From Candidatus Epulonipiscium sp. (GTDB taxonomy: Bacteria > Bacillota > Clostridia > Lachnospirales > Defluviitaleaceae): a DNA stretch of 36,816 bases. The DNA lies in the NCBI GenBank assembly GCA_012519955.1, contig JAAYPH010000057.1, positions 1 through 36,816 on the forward strand. The letters are read 5' to 3'. A program made the translations under genes and the position numbers. Positions 34,031 through 36,816 of the stretch are shown here, one piece after another (position 1 is the stretch's first letter; each line of letters starts with the position of its first letter). The notes below the pieces were generated by a model. The model had not been told where the DNA came from, did not search any database, and saw nothing but the letters and a program-made list of their open reading frames with translations.

Positions 34031-34087
34031 GTCTAATATTATAACTTTACTTTATGCAGTTCAGGGCATTCATTGCCCTATTTTTTT
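34031..34087 (+). ncRNA. Candidate small RNA of about 55 nt
   Basis: Bounded by the promoter at 33996 and the terminator at 34063-34087. No ribosome site or open frame of sense length. It could instead be the relic of a lost gene's leader. Start position is estimated from the -10 box. Confidence 0.35.
34063..34087 (+). terminator. Hairpin terminator abutting repeat copy C
   Basis: AGGGCA pairs with TGCCCT (5-base loop), followed by ATTTTTTT and then directly by the 3' end of repeat copy C, which is inverted here. It reads toward the repeat, as do the hairpins beside copies A and B. Confidence 0.8.
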
Positions 34088-34088
34088 A

Positions 34089-34227
34089 TTGCATAGGAAA
34101 TTCCTCCAGATTTCCTATGCAATAAAAAGCCCTCCGGGCAGAATGCACACTCGCGAGTATTGTATTTTGTCGTCTTTGCCGACCGCGCTCGGCGCGAGAG
34201 TTTCGCAGGCGAAACTCTTTCCTGTCT
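34089..34227 (-). repeat. GC-rich hairpin element, copy C
   Basis: Third copy, inverted, core 34089-34221 (133 bases), about 94% identical to copy A. The terminal palindrome is complete: TTGCATAGGAAAT / ATTTCCTATGCAA with GGAGGA in the loop. The GCCC/GGGC stem before TTTTT is best formed in this copy. It points toward the ROK operon. Confidence 0.9.
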
Positions 34228-34249
34228 GCACCTATATCTTGAAGAATGC

Positions 34250-34305
34250 AAAAAGAGTACACCGATAAGTTTGAAACAAAACTTTGCGATGTACTCCGTT
34301 TTTTT
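34250..34305. terminator. Terminator after the lipoprotein gene
   Basis: GAGTAC pairs with GTACTC, with an inner AAGTTT/AAACTT stem, flanked by A5 on the left and T7 on the right. It serves the minus-strand lipoprotein gene and could work in both directions. Confidence 0.82.
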
Positions 34306-35383
34306 AAATAGTCCATTGATTATGGATAATACCTACCAATCGATAACTTCCTTCGTATTTCTCAAAAACCAGTCTAAGGCTTTTCCAGTCCATACCTTCG
34401 TATTCTGGATTGAATCCGGGGAAATAATATTCCACTACCATAGGATCATCATACACTTCAAACTGATTTTCTAACATATTTCCGAAACTCAGGACTTCAT
34501 TATAACCTATTTCCGGGGCATTTATAAAATCTTCAGAGTATATAAATTTCTCATAGTAGTCTTTGGGAGTCAACTTAATTTCCTCTCCGCTGCCGTCATA
34601 ATATCCCCATAGATAGAGGTTCTGATTTTCAAAAAAAGTCTTCATCTCCTCTTTGCTAAACACAACGTCTTCTTCTAAAAATACATGGGTATAAGGCGTA
34701 AATCGAACACCTTTTTCCGGGTGAACATATTCAGATATTGTTTGTCCATCTTTGGTGCTGATAGCATAGATCACCTTTTGTGCGATTTCCTTAATTTCCT
34801 GATCAGCAGCCTCAGTATTTTCATCGATGTTATTTTCTTCAACAATTCTCTGCTCTTCTTTCCTGCTGCTCATTTTCCAGGTGTTATCCAAATACTTGTA
34901 TTCAACCGTCAGCTTATACGGTCCTCTCAACATATCTTCTTCCTCTTGAATAAGCTCATAGGTATACTCATCCAATCTATTCAGTTCAAAGGGAGAATCC
35001 TCCACAATTGCAGCTGGACCACCTTTGGGTATGATATACAACTTGCCATTTTTCTCTTCATATAACCCATTGACAAAGTCTTCGGCCAGCTTTTTGTCTG
35101 CTACTTCAGATACATAGCTAATTAAATCTTCTTTGTTATGAAAATCAAGGATTTCATAAGTCTCTTCATTCATTTCCAAATCAAGAACCCGCTTAAAAAA
35201 TTCTTTTTCAATTTCAACTGCTTGCTCTTTTGTGAGCTCAGTAACCACTTCTTTATCTGTATCTTCAGATATGTTTTGTGAATCCTGAGGCTTTTCTTCC
35301 TGAGCTTTTTTATTAGAACAGCCTGTAAACATAATAATCAATATAACTATACCTATAAACAAAATATTCTTTTTAAAATACAT
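34304..35383 (-). CDS. Lipoprotein of unknown function
   Basis: Exported lipoprotein of 359 aa. The signal is clear: basic start, hydrophobic core ILFIGIVILIIMFTGC, lipobox with the modified Cys at residue 22, then an acidic/Gln-rich linker. No domain is recognised with confidence. The C-terminal half (KVIYAISTKDGQTISEYVHP onward) has an NTF2-like or nuclear-transport-like feel, with YVHPEKGVRFTPYTHV near residue 225. ATG 35383 was chosen: AGGAGGG lies 5 bases upstream, while the frame extends 8 codons without a site. It is a single gene with its own terminator. Confidence 0.7.
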   Translation of the reverse strand: MYFKKNILFIGIVILIIMFTGCSNKKAQEEKPQDSQNISEDTDKEVVTELTKEQAVEIEKEFFKRVLDLEMNEETYEILDFHNKEDLISYVSEVADKKLAEDFVNGLYEEKNGKLYIIPKGGPAAIVEDSPFELNRLDEYTYELIQEEEDMLRGPYKLTVEYKYLDNTWKMSSRKEEQRIVEENNIDENTEAADQEIKEIAQKVIYAISTKDGQTISEYVHPEKGVRFTPYTHVFLEEDVVFSKEEMKTFFENQNLYLWGYYDGSGEEIKLTPKDYYEKFIYSEDFINAPEIGYNEVLSFGNMLENQFEVYDDPMVVEYYFPGFNPEYEGMDWKSLRLVFEKYEGSYRLVGIIHNQWTI

Positions 35384-35520
35384 CCGATCCCTCCTTAAAC
35401 TATTCACGATTTAATCATTTTTCTACTAAAAACCAACGCATACTACGATCATTATTAAATAAGGGAATAAATTTATCTTTTGATTATTAGACGAAAAAAA
35501 TACTATTTCGTTCCATAATT

Positions 35521-36591
35521 TTATTCAAAACCGAATTTATAAACCTTGTCATACTCACTATGAGTACAAAGATATATCGTCCTATTGGATATATCCGCTG
35601 CAAAGGAAAACAATGTACCTGTAGAACTGTTATCTATGGGCTGTCCTTGAGTTACGGCTTTCAGGGTCCTCATAGTATCCTGCCAGTCTCCCCTTCCGCC
35701 AAGCTCTTCAAGTATTTTAGAAGCTTTTTTATATCTCCAGCACATTTTTTCTTTTTCTTCATGGGTTCTATTATAAAGAGCTGAGTTCGTCACCACTTGC
35801 CACGGGTTTTCTTCATAGAAAAAACGCCAGTCTCCTTTTGCAAACTCAATGGCAACGGAATTTCCCTTTGCGTCTGCTACAAGCATATGATGCTGAATAT
35901 CATTCAACTCATCAAACGCCCTGAGAGTTTTTGTAATTTCCACAGCTTCTTCAACATCTTTGGCATTATCTAACAACTCTCTTAGCCACAAGGTCTTATA
36001 AACGAATTTTAAGCCCTTTTCTTCCTTTGTGGGAACGGAGGCAGTGGATGCTAATGCTACAACAAGCCCCTTTTCATTCATTCCACAGGTAGAAAGAAAC
36101 GCTGTGTGTAATGCATTTTGTTTCACTTCCATGGAGAGTCTTTCAGGATCAAAATCTTTTGGAAGAAAGATTGTTGTGGAAGGCGTAAATGCTATTGACT
36201 CATATTTATTCGGCGGCTGGTAACGGGTGATTATAATTCCACTATTGGCAAAATCAAAATTTCTACCGAACATAGGATTGTTTTTATCTGCTGTGAGCGA
36301 GATCAAACTGCATTTCGGTTTAACTCTTCCAGTTTTTAAATCAATCAAAAGTTTACTGTCCTTTTCCAGCTGTTCCTGATAGTCACCATAATAAGTCATC
36401 ATGTACATATTTTCAGCCCCCTGAACTTTGGTAAGACTGGACAATGTCTTTTCAATATCTGTTGCGCCCTCCCCGGTTGGAAACTTGAGTGTTTCTATGG
36501 TTGAAAAATCATCCGGTCTGACACTGTAGGAATAAAAAACAGCTAAAAACATGCACAACAATAAGATTACTAGTTTAAGATTACCCTTCAT
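35521..36591 (-). CDS. Exported linear-amide C-N hydrolase (choloylglycine hydrolase/PVA-like)
   Basis: Ntn-type hydrolase of the linear amide C-N hydrolase / acyl-CoA:6-APA acyltransferase-like superfamily (356 aa from ATG 36591, with GGGGG six bases upstream; an ATG two codons earlier is closer). The N-terminal hydrophobic anchor (LKLVILLLCMFLAVFYSY) suggests export. The likely nucleophile is the Cys in KPKCSLISLTADKNNPMFG (about residue 94), with RNFDF and STCGMNEKGLVVALAST as further family motifs and NSALYNRTHEEKE later. Because Cys is internal, activation by cleavage of the preceding propeptide is expected. Substrate unknown: bile-salt, penicillin or N-acyl amides are possible. Confidence 0.78.
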   Translation of the reverse strand: MKGNLKLVILLLCMFLAVFYSYSVRPDDFSTIETLKFPTGEGATDIEKTLSSLTKVQGAENMYMMTYYGDYQEQLEKDSKLLIDLKTGRVKPKCSLISLTADKNNPMFGRNFDFANSGIIITRYQPPNKYESIAFTPSTTIFLPKDFDPERLSMEVKQNALHTAFLSTCGMNEKGLVVALASTASVPTKEEKGLKFVYKTLWLRELLDNAKDVEEAVEITKTLRAFDELNDIQHHMLVADAKGNSVAIEFAKGDWRFFYEENPWQVVTNSALYNRTHEEKEKMCWRYKKASKILEELGGRGDWQDTMRTLKAVTQGQPIDNSSTGTLFSFAADISNRTIYLCTHSEYDKVYKFGFE

Positions 36592-36707
36592 AACCATCCC
36601 CCTTTGTTAAACAATCGTTCTTATTCGCATTATGTATTACTGAAATCAAATGACATTGAAACTCATTTGTGAGTATTACATAATGAATCATGGTGTTAGT
36701 ATATTAG

Positions 36708-36816
36708 TGTAGACACAAAAAGCCGAACACCTTAAAATATAAAAAGGGAAGGAAGTGTCTACAATGGCAAAAGGGCAAAAGTATTATACAGAAGAATTTA
36801 GAAAGACAATTGTAGA
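36708..36816 (+). mobile_element. Left end of an IS3-type insertion sequence (partial)
   Basis: The element appears to begin at TGTAGACAC (36708-36716), a TG-starting end, followed by a 47-base leader and a transposase OrfA start. The same 9 bases recur inverted (GTGTCTACA, 36755-36763) just before the ATG. The right end lies outside the window. Confidence 0.7.
36764..36816 (+). CDS. IS3-family transposase OrfA, N-terminal fragment
   Basis: The 17 visible codons read MAKGQKYYTEEFRKTIV and continue past the window edge. This is the usual opening of IS3-family OrfA helix-turn-helix proteins. A GGAAGGAAG site lies upstream. OrfB and the frameshift region cannot be seen. Confidence 0.75.
   Translation, partial: MAKGQKYYTEEFRKTIV

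Larger units (their letters stand above)
33931..34303. other. Spacer with candidate small RNA and repeat copy C
   Basis: A 373-base region between the ROK gene and the lipoprotein gene. It contains a plus-strand promoter and terminator (33996-34087), repeat copy C on the minus strand (34089-34227) and the terminator of the lipoprotein gene (34250-34305). Reading frames across it lack ribosome sites. Confidence 0.6.

Noticed and set aside
34086-34316. Minus-strand 76-codon frame across repeat copy C
   Set aside because: Same repeat frame as in copy A, without a start signal; part of it is terminator sequence.
1-36816. CRISPR arrays, tRNA or rRNA genes
   Set aside because: No regularly spaced direct repeats and no tRNA or rRNA signature sequences were noticed by reading; a covariance-model scan was not possible.

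Overview
The window looks like chromosome from an AT-rich, low-GC Gram-positive of the class Clostridia. The main pointers are the SigI/RsgI pair, a nine-gene monoderm-style type IV pilus operon, a BsuPI-domain exported protein, a LysM protein of the spore or wall type, and Firmicutes-style ribosome binding sites with frequent TTG and GTG starts. The resemblance of the dispersed repeat to elements of Lachnospirales-like genomes is only an impression from memory. No rRNA, tRNA or CRISPR array is visible.

Layout. 83-3954 (minus): a 23S rRNA uracil methyltransferase, a radical SAM protein, and a phosphate uptake pair (DUF47 plus Pit). 4146-9488: an exported BsuPI protein, a LysM protein (plus strand), Tag glycosylase with UppP, and a large exported protein with a stalk domain. 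9793-10782 (plus): a Gfo/Idh/MocA oxidoreductase. 10864-13852 (minus): the sigI-rsgI-DUF5667 operon, in which sigI is split by a one-base shift in an A7 run. 13980-17854: gltX, a ferritin-like/VIT1 metal transporter and a short UvrC-like GIY-YIG protein. 17838-25938 (minus): pilB-pilC-pilA-pilM-pilN-pilO, two minor prepilins and a PilX-like protein.

26026-34227 is more accessory in character. It holds a cupin protein, a membrane metallophosphoesterase, a Mef-like MFS pump behind a 14-codon leader peptide, a KTSC protein, a HepT/MntA toxin-antitoxin pair, and a ROK regulator-MFS-metallo-beta-lactamase-fold operon with three 12-bp operator repeats. Three copies of a 133-bp GC-rich hairpin element lie in its intergenic spaces. 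34304-36816 holds an unknown lipoprotein, an exported linear-amide hydrolase and the left end of an IS3-type insertion sequence cut by the window edge.

The observations most worth following are: the leader peptide ending in Arg-Leu-Arg-Gly-stop with mutually exclusive hairpins before the efflux pump, which reads as a macrolide-sensing attenuator; the three-copy hairpin element, each copy abutting a terminator that reads toward it; the frameshifted but otherwise intact sigI with a SigI-like autoregulatory promoter; and the pairing of two proteins with Lys/Asn-rich disordered tails in that operon.
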